Shown here piece by piece: positions 43,394-53,712 of a stretch of 64,000 bases of DNA. The DNA is from an uncultured Flaviramulus sp. GTDB lineage: Bacteria > Bacteroidota > Bacteroidia > Flavobacteriales > Flavobacteriaceae. Position 1 is the stretch's first letter; each line of letters begins with the position of its first letter. The position numbers and the translations under genes are program-made. The notes below the pieces were generated by a model. It had not been told where the DNA came from. It did not search any database and saw only the letters and a program-made list of their open reading frames with translations. Where the stretch lies: the NCBI GenBank assembly GCA_947495125.1, contig CANLXL010000016.1:1-64000 (forward strand), written 5' to 3'.

Positions 43394-44098
43394 TCAATTG
43401 CTAATGGGTTTAATCACGAGGTTTTTATAGTAAACTTTCATATTAGGTCCTGTATGAACTTGAAGTGCAATTACTCCGGATTCTGAACGTTTACCAACTT
43501 CTTTATCAATAACATCAATTGTTTTATTATCATTTATAAAATGTTGTAATTGGCTTCCATTTGCTACAATCTTATAGTCATTCCAAGCTTCTTCATTTAT
43601 TATATTTTGAATATTTTTTGAAGTAGTAAAGATTTCAATTTCCTTTTCACCACTTTCTAAAATTGTGACGCGCTCTCCTCTATTGGCCATTATGCCTCTG
43701 CCTTTTTCTTCATATAAAATGCCCGAATAGTTAATACCAGCTTCCATATCGGCTTGATAACCGCCAACAATAAACTGTTGTTCGTCAAGTATTTTTGCTC
43801 GATATTGAACGCCACTATTTCCTCCAATTATTTTATATTGGAATGTCAATTCAAAATCCGAAAATACATCTTCATAAATCAAAAAAGTATTTTGCTTCAA
43901 TTTATATTCATCTGAGTTCTCTCCAACAATACAACCATCTTTAACAGACCATACTTTGGCATTCCCCTTCCAATTTTCAAGGTTCTCCCCGTTAAACAAT
44001 ATAATTTCTTCCACCTTTCTTGAAGCCGAGTTACAACCTAACATGACGCTAATAAAAAGTATTGAAATTAATTCCTTGGTAATCTTTAATTTATTCAT
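43394..44098 (-). CDS. DUF1080 (3-keto-disaccharide hydrolase family) lipoprotein
   Basis: About 234 residues. A short signal ends in a lipobox (SVMLGC), then LFNGENLENWKGNAKVWSVK, NSGVQYRAKI and a C-terminal KVYYKNLVIKPI, the DUF1080 concanavalin-like fold. Some members hydrolyse 3-keto-glycosides. The ATG at 44098 is preferred to a GTG at 44107. It starts 21 bases after the large cytochrome gene, so the two form an operon, a pairing also seen in planctomycetes and marine Bacteroidota. Confidence 0.85.
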   Translation of the reverse strand: MNKLKITKELISILFISVMLGCNSASRKVEEIILFNGENLENWKGNAKVWSVKDGCIVGENSDEYKLKQNTFLIYEDVFSDFELTFQYKIIGGNSGVQYRAKILDEQQFIVGGYQADMEAGINYSGILYEEKGRGIMANRGERVTILESGEKEIEIFTTSKNIQNIINEEAWNDYKIVANGSQLQHFINDNKTIDVIDKEVGKRSESGVIALQVHTGPNMKVYYKNLVIKPISN

Positions 44099-44119
44099 CA
44101 AAATCACTAGTTAGAACTC

Positions 44120-46741
44120 TTATTTATAAATTTTATGATTTTTATCACCTCCCGCTACTAAAAATGCCATTAAATCACTTAATTCTTTCTCGTTTAAGCT
44201 ATTAATTAAACCCGATGGCATCGCAGATTCTGATGATTCTTCGGTCTTTACAATATCGGCTTTTCTAATTTTACTTGTAATATCGGGTGAAAAGGCATTA
44301 ACACTTATTTCTATATGTGTTTCAGTTTCATCAATCGGTCTTCCGGTAATGGTATTTCCATTTTCTAAATGGTATATGGTTTGTCTATAACGATCGGAAA
44401 CGGTGTTAGAAGGATGAACAAGCGCTTCGGAAATATCTTTAATAGAAAAACGTGTACCAATTTGGGTTAATTCCGGTCCGGCACTACCTCCAACACCATT
44501 AATACCATGACAAGAAATGCATAGCGTCGCTCTGAAAAGATTTTCTCCGCTTTCAAAATCTACATTTTTTTTATGAGTCGCAAAAGCCTTTTGGACATCT
44601 GAAACCTCATAATTTTTCCCTGGCCCTTCAGGCATTTTAACATGAGCCATAAGATCTGCCTGTGCATTCATAGATTCACTGGATAAGGCTTCAAAATAAG
44701 CGCGTTCACCTTCAGGAACATTCTCTAAAGCGCTACGTTGAATGGCTTTTATAAAATTGGCATATTGCTTGCCTCCCGATTTTTTTAAGGCTCGGTTATA
44801 CCATCTAAAGTAGCGTTCACGCAATGCTTTGGTCCAACCCGTCTTCATTTCACTCATACTTTTAGCGTAGCTTATATTTTGCTGGTTAGGCATATTCTTA
44901 AGCATATTTTCAACATCCTTTCCGTACTGGTCACTGCGTTTAGAGACATCGCCGGATAAGTACATCGATTTTAAATTGGAAGTAATGGTATCATTCTCCA
45001 TACTATGTATAGTAGGTTCTAATATTTCAGAAACACTTAAATAGCTTAACAATCCGGCCACCTGCTTGTTGATGTTATTGGTTTCTTTCAAATAATTGGG
45101 TAACAGTTTATCTGAAATCGCTTTTTTCATTTCGGGTTGAAGATCTTGTCGTGTTCGTATCATCAATAATTCTAGTGCCCTAAGAAAATCTGTTTTTTCA
45201 GTTTCGTTGCAAACACTCCAATCTAATTCCAACAAGGTTTTGAGTGCCATGAGTCTATCCCTATCTTCTCCCTGATGCGCTATGGCAATGGCAATGGCAA
45301 TTTTTCTTAAGATGCGATCACCCTGCGCTACTTTATTTTTCCAAAGATTCACGTCTTGATGCTCTAACGCTACTCTGGCCGAAAATCGAATATAACGATC
45401 CTTATGATCTAGGTGTGCTATCAAAAAATCTATTTCATCTGCATCCTTTATACTTTGAAAACGTTCTATGCGCTTTCTAAGAGCACGATCATCCTTTCCA
45501 GAGGTGTTTTCAGATAGTGTTTTAACCACATCAGATCGTTTTCCTGTATAAGTAAGCTTGTACAATGCAGATTCCAATTCTCTTCCACCTGTTAAAAAAT
45601 ACAAAGCACCATCATCCCCAACAATACCATTGGTTAAAGGTAATGGTACACCAGATAGAAACTCGGTAACTTCGGTTGTATAACTGCTTCCATGAGGTGT
45701 TAAACTGGCAAAATACATCGTACCGTAACTCCAATCGAACAGATACAATCCATTCTGATAATAGGATGGAAATTTTAAGCCAGAACCTTCAAGAAGTCCC
45801 GTTGGAGACCCTTGTCCTAAGTTTGCGATACCCGGTAAATTGTCAGGGTACTCAGGAGCAAATTTTCCAGTACCGGTGCGCCATCCAAAATCACCTCCAC
45901 TGGTTAAATGACATAATCTGATCGGTCGGTACCATGGCATGCCCATATCATATTCCATATCGGAATCAAAACCAAACAATTCGCCATCGGCATTAAAAGC
46001 AATATCGTAGGTATTTCTAAGTCCTACATTAACAATAGTCCACGCCTTTCCATTAAAATCGGTTTTAACCACCCAGCCGCCAGGCGCCTTTACATCGTTA
46101 GCATGACCACTAGGATCTTTAATTACAGGGAGCAGATTGTCTTCTGCCCAGTTTTTAGGCATTACACTTTCAAAGTCTTCAGGAATAAGTGTATGGTTCC
46201 CTAATACCAAATAGAGGGATTGTCCATCGGGTGACAATGCGATATTATGAGGTCCGTGCTCACCATCACCGTGAAAAGAACGTAGTAAAGTCACCGTATC
46301 AAAATGATCATCTTGATTGGCATCAGTTATTTTATAAAACCCACTTTGAACTCCAATGTTATTATGATTTGATGCATTTACCAAAGCATATAAAACATCT
46401 TTATGCCACAATAAGCCCTGGGCCATTCCAAACTTTATATCCACTTTCTTTACCTCAACACTGTCCAACGCATTGTTCGCATCGGGCAACGAAACACGAT
46501 ACAGGTTTCCGAACTGGTCTGAAGTGTATAAGCGCCCTTTATCATCTTTAGTGATACTCACCCAGGACCCTTGTTTGTGAGCTCCGGGACTATATAGCTT
46601 CTCAATTTCGAATCCCTCAGGGATGGTAATCCCGTGCATGGTGATACGTTCTGTGATCGGACCTTCTATATCTAAGGAACATGCTACGACTAAAAGGCTT
46701 AAGATAGATAGAATGAGGTTCTTGAATTGTTTAATATTCAT
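44120..46741 (-). CDS. Lipoprotein with beta-propeller, HEAT repeats and c-type cytochrome (PVC-type)
   Basis: 873 residues. A lipobox signal (LLVVAC) is followed by an NHL/glucose-dehydrogenase-like propeller (residues about 45-400, GPHNIALSPDGQSLYLVLGN), a HEAT-like helical segment (about 430-600) and a C-terminal haem c domain with CISCHG near 770, GGSAGPELTQIG and a distal Met. This matches PVC-type cytochrome proteins with a membrane-bound dehydrogenase-like propeller. It probably oxidises a sugar outside the inner membrane. It is the upstream partner of the DUF1080 gene. Confidence 0.87.
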   Translation of the reverse strand: MNIKQFKNLILSILSLLVVACSLDIEGPITERITMHGITIPEGFEIEKLYSPGAHKQGSWVSITKDDKGRLYTSDQFGNLYRVSLPDANNALDSVEVKKVDIKFGMAQGLLWHKDVLYALVNASNHNNIGVQSGFYKITDANQDDHFDTVTLLRSFHGDGEHGPHNIALSPDGQSLYLVLGNHTLIPEDFESVMPKNWAEDNLLPVIKDPSGHANDVKAPGGWVVKTDFNGKAWTIVNVGLRNTYDIAFNADGELFGFDSDMEYDMGMPWYRPIRLCHLTSGGDFGWRTGTGKFAPEYPDNLPGIANLGQGSPTGLLEGSGLKFPSYYQNGLYLFDWSYGTMYFASLTPHGSSYTTEVTEFLSGVPLPLTNGIVGDDGALYFLTGGRELESALYKLTYTGKRSDVVKTLSENTSGKDDRALRKRIERFQSIKDADEIDFLIAHLDHKDRYIRFSARVALEHQDVNLWKNKVAQGDRILRKIAIAIAIAHQGEDRDRLMALKTLLELDWSVCNETEKTDFLRALELLMIRTRQDLQPEMKKAISDKLLPNYLKETNNINKQVAGLLSYLSVSEILEPTIHSMENDTITSNLKSMYLSGDVSKRSDQYGKDVENMLKNMPNQQNISYAKSMSEMKTGWTKALRERYFRWYNRALKKSGGKQYANFIKAIQRSALENVPEGERAYFEALSSESMNAQADLMAHVKMPEGPGKNYEVSDVQKAFATHKKNVDFESGENLFRATLCISCHGINGVGGSAGPELTQIGTRFSIKDISEALVHPSNTVSDRYRQTIYHLENGNTITGRPIDETETHIEISVNAFSPDITSKIRKADIVKTEESSESAMPSGLINSLNEKELSDLMAFLVAGGDKNHKIYK

Positions 46742-46860
46742 ATAAAATTGATTAAATCGTTGGTTTTAAAAAGGTAACCCCTAAATGTAATAAATAATAT
46801 AATAATTACTTATTTTGTAAACATATTGTTTTCTATTACCTAAAACACCTAAACTATAAA

Positions 46861-47433
46861 ATGACTGCACCCACTTTAGAAGATTATCGTGTCAAACTAA
46901 GCTTATTAAGTATGGAGAATTACAAACAGCTTGAAATCATTGGTAAACAGGAAAATTTGGTACAGTTTTCACCTACAAAAGTCGATACGCGGGAAGATTT
47001 AAAAGCCTACGTGCAAAAAGCTCTGGATGGGTACTATCAAAAAACGGCGATTCCGTTTATTGTTTTTGATAAGCAAACGAATAGATATGCGGGCAACACC
47101 CACTTCATGAATATCAACCGGAAAAACAAAGTTGTAGAAATTGGTTCGACATGGATTGGAAAGGAGTTTCAAGGTTCCGGACTGAACAAACATATGAAGT
47201 TTTTAATGCTTCAATATGCATTTGAAACCCTAAAGGTTGATAAAGTTGCATTTCGTGCCGATGAGCGTAATTTACGATCCAGAAAAGCTATTGAAAAATT
47301 AGGTGCTAAACTTGAAGGTATTCTGCGCAAGGATATTTTAATGCCGGATGGTTTTAAGCGAAGCACGGCTTGTTATGGTATTTTGAAGGAGGAATGGCCT
47401 GAGATTAAAGGGACTATTTTTGATGGTTTCTAA
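46861..47433 (+). CDS. GNAT family N-acetyltransferase
   Basis: 190 residues of the RimJ/RimL-type GNAT fold: VVEIGSTWIGKEFQGSGLNK holds the acetyl-CoA loop (Q-x-x-G-x-N here), then VDKVAFRADERNLRSRKAIE and LGAKLEGILRKD. It acetylates a protein N-terminus or a small molecule; the target is unknown. It is divergent from the propeller-cytochrome gene and single. Confidence 0.88.
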   Translation: MTAPTLEDYRVKLSLLSMENYKQLEIIGKQENLVQFSPTKVDTREDLKAYVQKALDGYYQKTAIPFIVFDKQTNRYAGNTHFMNINRKNKVVEIGSTWIGKEFQGSGLNKHMKFLMLQYAFETLKVDKVAFRADERNLRSRKAIEKLGAKLEGILRKDILMPDGFKRSTACYGILKEEWPEIKGTIFDGF

Positions 47434-47556
47434 AAACCTACTTTGCTTCCGAAACTAAGTCATCGGAGTACCCCCAGACCATTTAATCTCGGATTAATTC
47501 ACTTCATTCGTAAAGTCATCCTAAAGCACCTAAAGATCTGTAATCTATTACTAAAA

Positions 47557-49320
47557 CTACTCCACGATACGTTTCCCGGTAATCTCTTGTCCATTTTGAA
47601 ACAGAGTAACACTAATCACCTTATCACTATCATCACTATTAAAAACCAATTGGGCATTCACCGCTTTTAAATAAAACTCATGGTTTGACCTTGGAAATAT
47701 CTCGAAAGTCGGTTGTCCCGTAGCCTGTGCTATTAACTGATTTTCGGTTTTGGTTATGCTAATAATAAAATTAGGCATGAGTTGATATTGACCAACATAA
47801 CTTTCCAGAACCGCATCGGGAACCACAACCTCTTTTTCATACTCAGAAACATCTGCTCCCATTTTTTTTAAAGCTTCAATACCGGCCATGTTATTCGGGT
47901 TCAGTTCAATGGATTTCTTATAATTTTTAATGGCCAAGTCTTTTTTTCCTAAATTCATTAAGGCTTCTCCATAACTATCGTACACGTTGGACGACTTCGG
48001 AAAGGCGCTAACATTTAACTCGAATACTTTCGCTGCGGCTTCAACTTGATCATCTTGCATAAGTTGATACCCAATACCATTCATTTCATTTTCATTTAAA
48101 TCATAAGATTCAGAATCTTTAATAGTATTATAATGTGCTATTCCCGCATCGATACCTTGGTCATTTATTACCGCTAAGACTTCGGTTGCTACCGATTGAC
48201 CAGGAAGCTTATATTCTTTACCGTAAATGATAGCTCTAATAGCCCTTGTCATTGGATTAAGTGGTGCTCCCCCGGTATTATTTAAAAGTACAACCAACGA
48301 TTTATCTGATGGTGCTCTGGAAATATTGGTGTTAAATCCATTAATACCTCCTCCATGACCTATAGTATAGATACTATCGGTAGACTGACCTATAGGCATT
48401 TTACCAACACTCCAGCCATAAGCGTAATGCATATTGCCAAAAGCAGGAATATAGGGCTTAAAATACATCTCCATATATTTTTTGGGAAGTAACTGGTTTG
48501 CATATAAGGCCTGATCCCATAAGTACAAATCTTCAACCGTGGAATACAAAGAGCCGGCAGCATAAGGAATGGACATATCCAGGTATCTGGAATTCACATG
48601 GGCATTACCATTTTTTTCATAACCGGTAGCCCTATTTTTTAAAATATCGGCGTGATGATCATAACCACTATCCTTCATATTAAGTGGTGTAAATATCTTG
48701 TCATGAAGCATTTCTTCATAGCTCTTTCCCGATAGTTTTTCAATAATAACCCCTAAAAGAAAATACCCCGAATTGCTATAGCTAAAGCGTTCCCCCGGCT
48801 CGAAATCCAGGTCTTTATCGGCAAACTTTTTTATAAAGTCATTCGGGGTAGACGGATTACGGCTTTCATCTTCAAAAAATCCTGGGAAAGATGTATAATT
48901 AGGAATTCCCGAGGTATGCGCCAGCAAGTGATGCGTGGTGATTTTATCGCCAGAAGTTTTAGGGTAATCCGACAAATAAGTGGAAATAGGTGCTTGCAAA
49001 TCCAATTGACCATCCGCTGCCAATTGCAAGATAAGCATGGCGGTAAACTGCTTGGTAATCGACCCTAAACGATGTTTGGTATTGGGTTTATTAGGAATAT
49101 CCCATTCCATATTGGCCATTCCAAAACCCTTTTTATAAATGACTTTTCCTTTATGAGACACCAATACTGAACCGTTAAATTTCCCGTATTCGACATATTT
49201 ACTAATTAGAGCATCGATTTGTTTTGCTTTGCTCTGAGCCATACTCATTGGGCCTAGCAGCGCCATTGCCAATAGCATTATAATACTTTTTAACCATAAT
49301 TTATTTGAATTTGAACTCAT
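47557..49320 (-). CDS. Serine hydrolase (class C beta-lactamase/DD-peptidase fold) with TPR
   Basis: 587 residues. A signal peptide ends near MSMAQS; the catalytic SITK (S-x-x-K) is near residue 87, YSNSGY (the Y-x-N) near 180 and HGGGINGFN near 323. A TPR-like part follows (residues about 450-490, SYGEALMNLGKKDLAIKNYK), then a beta-rich tail. The family includes esterases and DD-peptidases; beta-lactam hydrolysis is not implied. It is exported to the periplasm. Confidence 0.88.
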   Translation of the reverse strand: MSSNSNKLWLKSIIMLLAMALLGPMSMAQSKAKQIDALISKYVEYGKFNGSVLVSHKGKVIYKKGFGMANMEWDIPNKPNTKHRLGSITKQFTAMLILQLAADGQLDLQAPISTYLSDYPKTSGDKITTHHLLAHTSGIPNYTSFPGFFEDESRNPSTPNDFIKKFADKDLDFEPGERFSYSNSGYFLLGVIIEKLSGKSYEEMLHDKIFTPLNMKDSGYDHHADILKNRATGYEKNGNAHVNSRYLDMSIPYAAGSLYSTVEDLYLWDQALYANQLLPKKYMEMYFKPYIPAFGNMHYAYGWSVGKMPIGQSTDSIYTIGHGGGINGFNTNISRAPSDKSLVVLLNNTGGAPLNPMTRAIRAIIYGKEYKLPGQSVATEVLAVINDQGIDAGIAHYNTIKDSESYDLNENEMNGIGYQLMQDDQVEAAAKVFELNVSAFPKSSNVYDSYGEALMNLGKKDLAIKNYKKSIELNPNNMAGIEALKKMGADVSEYEKEVVVPDAVLESYVGQYQLMPNFIISITKTENQLIAQATGQPTFEIFPRSNHEFYLKAVNAQLVFNSDDSDKVISVTLFQNGQEITGKRIVE

Positions 49321-49502
49321 AATTGGATGTTTTAGGATGGATTAGATATATTTCGGGTATACGCTATATTAGTTTGTACCCCAGCTGTTTTCTTTTGATT
49401 AGTTGTATGACGCTTCACAGGGCTAATAAGTTACAAAATAAACACCAGTTTTTTAACGAGGTAACCACATCACGTTTTTAACACGAAATAAGCTTTGGTA
49501 CA

Positions 49503-50540
49503 TTATTCCAAATGGTCAATAAATGTTTTATAATCACTTTGGTTCAAAACATCCTGAACGTTCATTTCATAAATATCTTTCCAGCTTTCTTCACCGTGCT
49601 TTTCAACATATTTTTCAATAATTCGAAAACCTAACCAATAATTCAAGGACTTTGGGGCCTCGGGAAAGAATTTATATTTGTCATTTCTCATTAGAGGATT
49701 ATCGCCGCTTTCATCATTAAAATATGGGCTTAACTTATTGAATAGCGCTTTCTCATTATTCAAATACCAATGCCACTCCTTATCCGACATGTTTTCAACA
49801 GCTCGATGTTTTGAAATTTTATTATCAAAAAACACCCAGGTAAAATAACACGCAAAGCCTTCATCTATCATTTGACGTAAGGCTGTATTCCTATCCGGAT
49901 CATTCACTCTTAAGGGCTCGTAAGCGAGATGATTTAATTCATGTGGTAAACCATTCTCAATGGTATAGGTGATATCTTGCTCTTCATAATTTAACTCAAT
50001 ACAGAATTGGTGATTTGTGCAACCTCCAAACAAAATTCCAGTTATAGGTGTAAACAAAATGCTTATAGTCGATTCTACTTTATAAGGAACCAACGTATTA
50101 AATTGGTCCAGATTTGCTTGAATGGTAGAATCTAAATTCATCCTTAATAAACTTTCGGCCCTATCGTTGAAAAAAGCTTTATTATCAGGATACAAGGTTT
50201 TGTTCCAACCAATCATGCCTTCCGGCGTGTTGAACTTTGCGGCATTATCTTCCCCGAAAATCATACCATAACAGTGATCCCATAATTGCTGATGCGGTTT
50301 ATAAACCTTTTCAACAATCATAAGGCTATCAAACACCTTATTCTGATGTGCCAAAATTTGACTTTTGAAAATGTTCTTTACAACAATATCCTCTACTTTA
50401 ATACTATCAGAAACACGTTCGAGCCGTTCTATAAAACTCAAAGCCGTGTCCTTATTCTTTTCTACGTTCTTTTTAGCATCTTTACAACACCAAAGGGTAA
50501 AGAACAGTACCAATAAAATAATAAAATTAACTGTTTTCAT
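49503..50540 (-). CDS. Predicted zinc metalloprotease lipoprotein (DUF2268-like)
   Basis: 345 residues. The N-terminus is hydrophobic and Cys-rich (LVLFFTLWCC), probably a lipoprotein signal. The core has ENGLPHELNHLAYEPLR (H-E-x-x-H variant) and MIDEGFACYFTWVFFD, whose distal Glu is the third ligand in DUF2268-type proteases. The C-terminus is helical. The substrate is unknown. It starts eight bases after the cyclophilin gene, so they are co-transcribed. Confidence 0.72.
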   Translation of the reverse strand: MKTVNFIILLVLFFTLWCCKDAKKNVEKNKDTALSFIERLERVSDSIKVEDIVVKNIFKSQILAHQNKVFDSLMIVEKVYKPHQQLWDHCYGMIFGEDNAAKFNTPEGMIGWNKTLYPDNKAFFNDRAESLLRMNLDSTIQANLDQFNTLVPYKVESTISILFTPITGILFGGCTNHQFCIELNYEEQDITYTIENGLPHELNHLAYEPLRVNDPDRNTALRQMIDEGFACYFTWVFFDNKISKHRAVENMSDKEWHWYLNNEKALFNKLSPYFNDESGDNPLMRNDKYKFFPEAPKSLNYWLGFRIIEKYVEKHGEESWKDIYEMNVQDVLNQSDYKTFIDHLE

Positions 50541-50548
50541 GATTCCTA

Positions 50549-51139
50549 CTAAGGGTTAAAATTATAGCCTTGAGCACTAAGCTCTCGGGCCGTTAAATAC
50601 AATACATTAACATCCATGGTGACATCTTTTAACGGTGTATCTGTAGTGTCCGTATTGACTTCGGCAATGGTATCTAAAACGTCCAGTCCTTTAAATACTT
50701 GTCCGAAGATCATATAATCACCATCCAATCGATGTAATCCTTCTTTATTTTGTACAATATATAACTGGCACCCTGCAGACAGTTTTTCGGCATTACCATC
50801 ACGCCCGGCTCCAACAGCTCCATATACATGTTTGATGTTTGGATTAAATTCGGGTTTTAGTAAATACGGAGAGTCGCTAAAACCCTCAGGAGTATCAGGA
50901 CAACCACCTTGTATTACAAAATCTTTGATCACCCGATTAAAGGTTAAGGTGTCCCAATAGTTCTCGGTGGCCAACCTTATAAAACTTTCTTTGTGAATCG
51001 GGGTTTCATCGTGCAACCAAAAAAGCATCTCTCCCATTTCGGTTTTGATTTGCCCTATGGGGTATTTTACAATCGTTGTCTTTGAAGAACCACAGGATAC
51101 CAACGAAAATAGACACAAAAAGATTAAAATACGACTCAT
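50549..51139 (-). CDS. Cyclophilin-type peptidyl-prolyl isomerase lipoprotein
   Basis: About 196 residues from ATG 51139 (the upstream TTG is rejected). A lipobox (LFSLVSCG) precedes a cyclophilin domain: TLTFNRVIKDFVIQGGCPDT with the catalytic Arg and Gln block, LSAGCQLYIVQNK and MIFGQVFKGLDVLDTIAE. It assists proline isomerisation of envelope proteins. It lies directly upstream of the protease-like lipoprotein gene. Confidence 0.88.
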   Translation of the reverse strand: MSRILIFLCLFSLVSCGSSKTTIVKYPIGQIKTEMGEMLFWLHDETPIHKESFIRLATENYWDTLTFNRVIKDFVIQGGCPDTPEGFSDSPYLLKPEFNPNIKHVYGAVGAGRDGNAEKLSAGCQLYIVQNKEGLHRLDGDYMIFGQVFKGLDVLDTIAEVNTDTTDTPLKDVTMDVNVLYLTARELSAQGYNFNP

Positions 51140-51302
51140 AATGATTGTTTTAGTTGCTATCAAATGTATGCATTCCTATTTGTTTTTAGAATTAACCTTC
51201 GTTTAAATATACTTCACAATATCTTGGAAAATGGAATTCCGCAAGATGGGAAAAGTTAGTATCTTCATAACGCTATATTTTTGGCATATCAATACTATAA
51301 AA

Positions 51303-52163
51303 ATGACATCAGAAAAAAGTAACAAAGCATTTTATAATGAAAAACTAAATGTGATTGTAGAATACATTCACAACAATTTAGATAGCAAAATAGATATTAA
51401 AACGCTGGCTGAGATCTCACATTTTTCTCCGTTTCATTTTCATCGTATTAGCAGAGCGCTTTTAGGAGAGCCCATTGGAGCCTATATTTCCAGAACACGT
51501 GTGGAAACCGCGGCTAAAATGATTCGATATACGGCTTTAGATATTGAAGATATTGCCTATAGCGTAGGCTTTGAAACGCCTTCGTCTTTATCTAAAATGT
51601 TTAAACGCTATTTCGACATTTCTCCAACAGCGTATCGAAAAGATAAAACGTATATTAAAAAAACAGAAATCACAATGGAAACAACATTGAACATTAAGAA
51701 GCCAAAAATTATTAGCATTGAAGACAAGCAATGCCTGTATTATCGTATGCAAGGGGCATATCAGACTCTAAATTATGGCGCCGCATGGGAAAAACTTTGG
51801 GGTGTTATAAAAGCACAAAAACTATTTACCAAGGGCATTGAACATTTGGGTTTACCACACGATGATCCGAAAGTTACTGAGGATGACAAAATACGATACG
51901 ATGCGTGTTTGGTGATACATAAAGACGCTAAACCTATTGATGATGTTGGGGTTAAAACCTTAAAAGGCGGGCAATTTGCCGTGTTTTTATACCAAGGTAG
52001 TTACGAATACTTTGCCGATGTTTACAACTATATTTTTAATGATTGGTTATTAAACACCGACTACGAATTGCGTGATGAACCCGTTAGGGAAAAATATATT
52101 AGCAATCCGGAACGCGTTGAGCCTCACAAATTGAAAACAGAATTTTATTTGCCTATAAAATAA
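51303..52163 (+). CDS. AraC-family regulator with GyrI-like effector domain
   Basis: About 286 residues. An N-terminal AraC double HTH (IDIKTLAEISHFSPFHFHRI, then IEDIAYSVGFETPSSLSKMF and FDISPTAYRK) is fused to a C-terminal GyrI/SOUL-like small-molecule-binding domain (residues about 140-286, KGGQFAVFLYQGSYEYFADV). This is the MarA/Rob-GyrI layout. The ATG at 51303 is preferred over a start at 51231. The target is unknown. Confidence 0.85.
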   Translation: MTSEKSNKAFYNEKLNVIVEYIHNNLDSKIDIKTLAEISHFSPFHFHRISRALLGEPIGAYISRTRVETAAKMIRYTALDIEDIAYSVGFETPSSLSKMFKRYFDISPTAYRKDKTYIKKTEITMETTLNIKKPKIISIEDKQCLYYRMQGAYQTLNYGAAWEKLWGVIKAQKLFTKGIEHLGLPHDDPKVTEDDKIRYDACLVIHKDAKPIDDVGVKTLKGGQFAVFLYQGSYEYFADVYNYIFNDWLLNTDYELRDEPVREKYISNPERVEPHKLKTEFYLPIK

Positions 52164-52413
52164 TAGGTCTACATTTAAACTAAGAAAGTATCGAGCATGA
52201 CGTTTACATGGTTCGGTACTTTTTTATTTGCATGTCTTTCACAGTTTGAAAAACAAAAGTGGTATTTTAGGGACTTTATTAAATCTCTAACCGCATGAAA
52301 CATTCATTTGATCATTCCAATGTGTATCGCCTCGATAGTTATTGGAATTAGTTATGAATGTTGCATCTGACTTCCGATAGCTATGGGGATAAAAAAACAA
52401 TAATTATAAACAG

Positions 52414-53589
52414 ATGAAAAAAGCAAGAATAGCCTCTATCGATATCCTTAGAGCCCTTACCATGGTACTTATGATTTGGGTAAATGATTTTTGGACACTT
52501 ACCGATGTCCCTAAATGGTTAAAACATGCCTCAGCTCAAGAAGACTATCTGGGGTTTTCAGATGTTATATTTCCTTTATTTCTATTCATTGTAGGTCTCA
52601 GCATTCCCTTTGCCATTAAACAGCGTCAAAATAAAGGGGACGCTACAAACGCCATTGTAAAGCATATTATTATAAGATCGATATCGCTCTTGATCATTGG
52701 GGTTTATATGGTAAATTATGAAAGTGCGCATCAAACTTTAGGTCTTGGTAAATATTGGTGGTGTTTCACTATGGCACTCGCGACTGTACTGGTCTGGATG
52801 CATTGGAAGCGAAGTCCAATCCCTGAAAAATGGCATCCTTACTTACAAGGCTTAGGTATTTTGCTTTTCATTTTCTTAGCCTTTATGTATAAGGGCGGTA
52901 GTGACGGCACTGTCGGTATGAAAACGTATTGGTGGGGTATTCTGGGGCTTATCGGCTGGGCTTATCTTATTAATGCCTTGTTGTTCTTGCTTTCAAAGGG
53001 CAACTTATATGTGATGGTCTCAGTTTTCATTGGCTTTAATGGGCTCGCAGTATTGAATCAATTAAAAATTTTACCAGACCTTAACCATAATATAAGCTTC
53101 CTATCGGTGATCTATGGAGGTACCATACCAGCCTTAACTTCTGCCGGGATTTTGGCCACCTTACTTTATAAAAAATGGTCGACTAATCATAAATGGGCGC
53201 TTCTGGCACTAACTGCGGCTGGTATTACTTGTCTGTTTTATGGGCTCGCAACGCGCTCTATTTGGGGAATTTCCAAAATACAGGGAACACCTTCGTGGGT
53301 TGCTATTTGTACCGGAATTGGTTTTATCGCTTTTGCCCTGCTATACGTTTTGGCTGATATTAAAAAACAAACCCATTGGGCCAAAATTATCGCTCCTGCC
53401 GGTACCGCTACACTGACCTGTTATATGATTCCATATTTTATTTATCCACTTAGACAAATAACCGGAGTTCGGTTTCCTGAACTGCTAAATACCGGCTTAA
53501 TCGGACTCATTGGGTCTTTTATTTTTGCAATACTGGTGGTTATTTTCACCGGTTGGATGGAAAAAAGGGGATACAAACTGAAGCTCTAA
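52414..53589 (+). CDS. DUF5009 family membrane protein (acyltransferase-like)
   Basis: 391 residues with about ten membrane segments. The N-terminal RIASIDILRALTMVLMIWVN and YLGFSDVIFPLFLFIVGLSI are the conserved start of the DUF5009/heparan-glucosaminide N-acetyltransferase-like family; a DFW motif lies at residues 29-31. It probably acetylates a sugar across the inner membrane. It is followed by the light/stress cluster but has no visible operon link. A 250-base gap before it holds no clear site. Confidence 0.8.
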   Translation: MKKARIASIDILRALTMVLMIWVNDFWTLTDVPKWLKHASAQEDYLGFSDVIFPLFLFIVGLSIPFAIKQRQNKGDATNAIVKHIIIRSISLLIIGVYMVNYESAHQTLGLGKYWWCFTMALATVLVWMHWKRSPIPEKWHPYLQGLGILLFIFLAFMYKGGSDGTVGMKTYWWGILGLIGWAYLINALLFLLSKGNLYVMVSVFIGFNGLAVLNQLKILPDLNHNISFLSVIYGGTIPALTSAGILATLLYKKWSTNHKWALLALTAAGITCLFYGLATRSIWGISKIQGTPSWVAICTGIGFIAFALLYVLADIKKQTHWAKIIAPAGTATLTCYMIPYFIYPLRQITGVRFPELLNTGLIGLIGSFIFAILVVIFTGWMEKRGYKLKL

Positions 53590-53648
53590 GCCGGCCATTT
53601 CATGTTATAATTAAGGATATTAAATCCGAAATATCTGATTTAAATATA

Positions 53649-53695
53649 TTTTTGTCTAATTTATTTTAAAAAAAGTTAGACATTTTATATATTTA
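53649..53695 (+). promoter_or_regulatory. Promoter-operator shared by the photolyase cluster, copy 1
   Basis: This stretch matches 55166-55212 over 47 bases at most positions, including agttagaca then tatattta, a -7-like box ending 17 bases before the ATG. GTCTAA (53654) and TTAGAC (53676) are inverted halves. The motif occurs before the SDR and the small-protein genes. Confidence 0.55.
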
Positions 53696-53712
53696 CCATA
53701 AATACATGATCT

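Noticed and set aside
30207-53681. Common regulator for the XRE operator and the photolyase promoters because both contain TTAGAC/GTCTAA
   Set aside because: The half-sites are in opposite order and spacing differs (12 versus 16 bases); a six-base match alone is likely chance.
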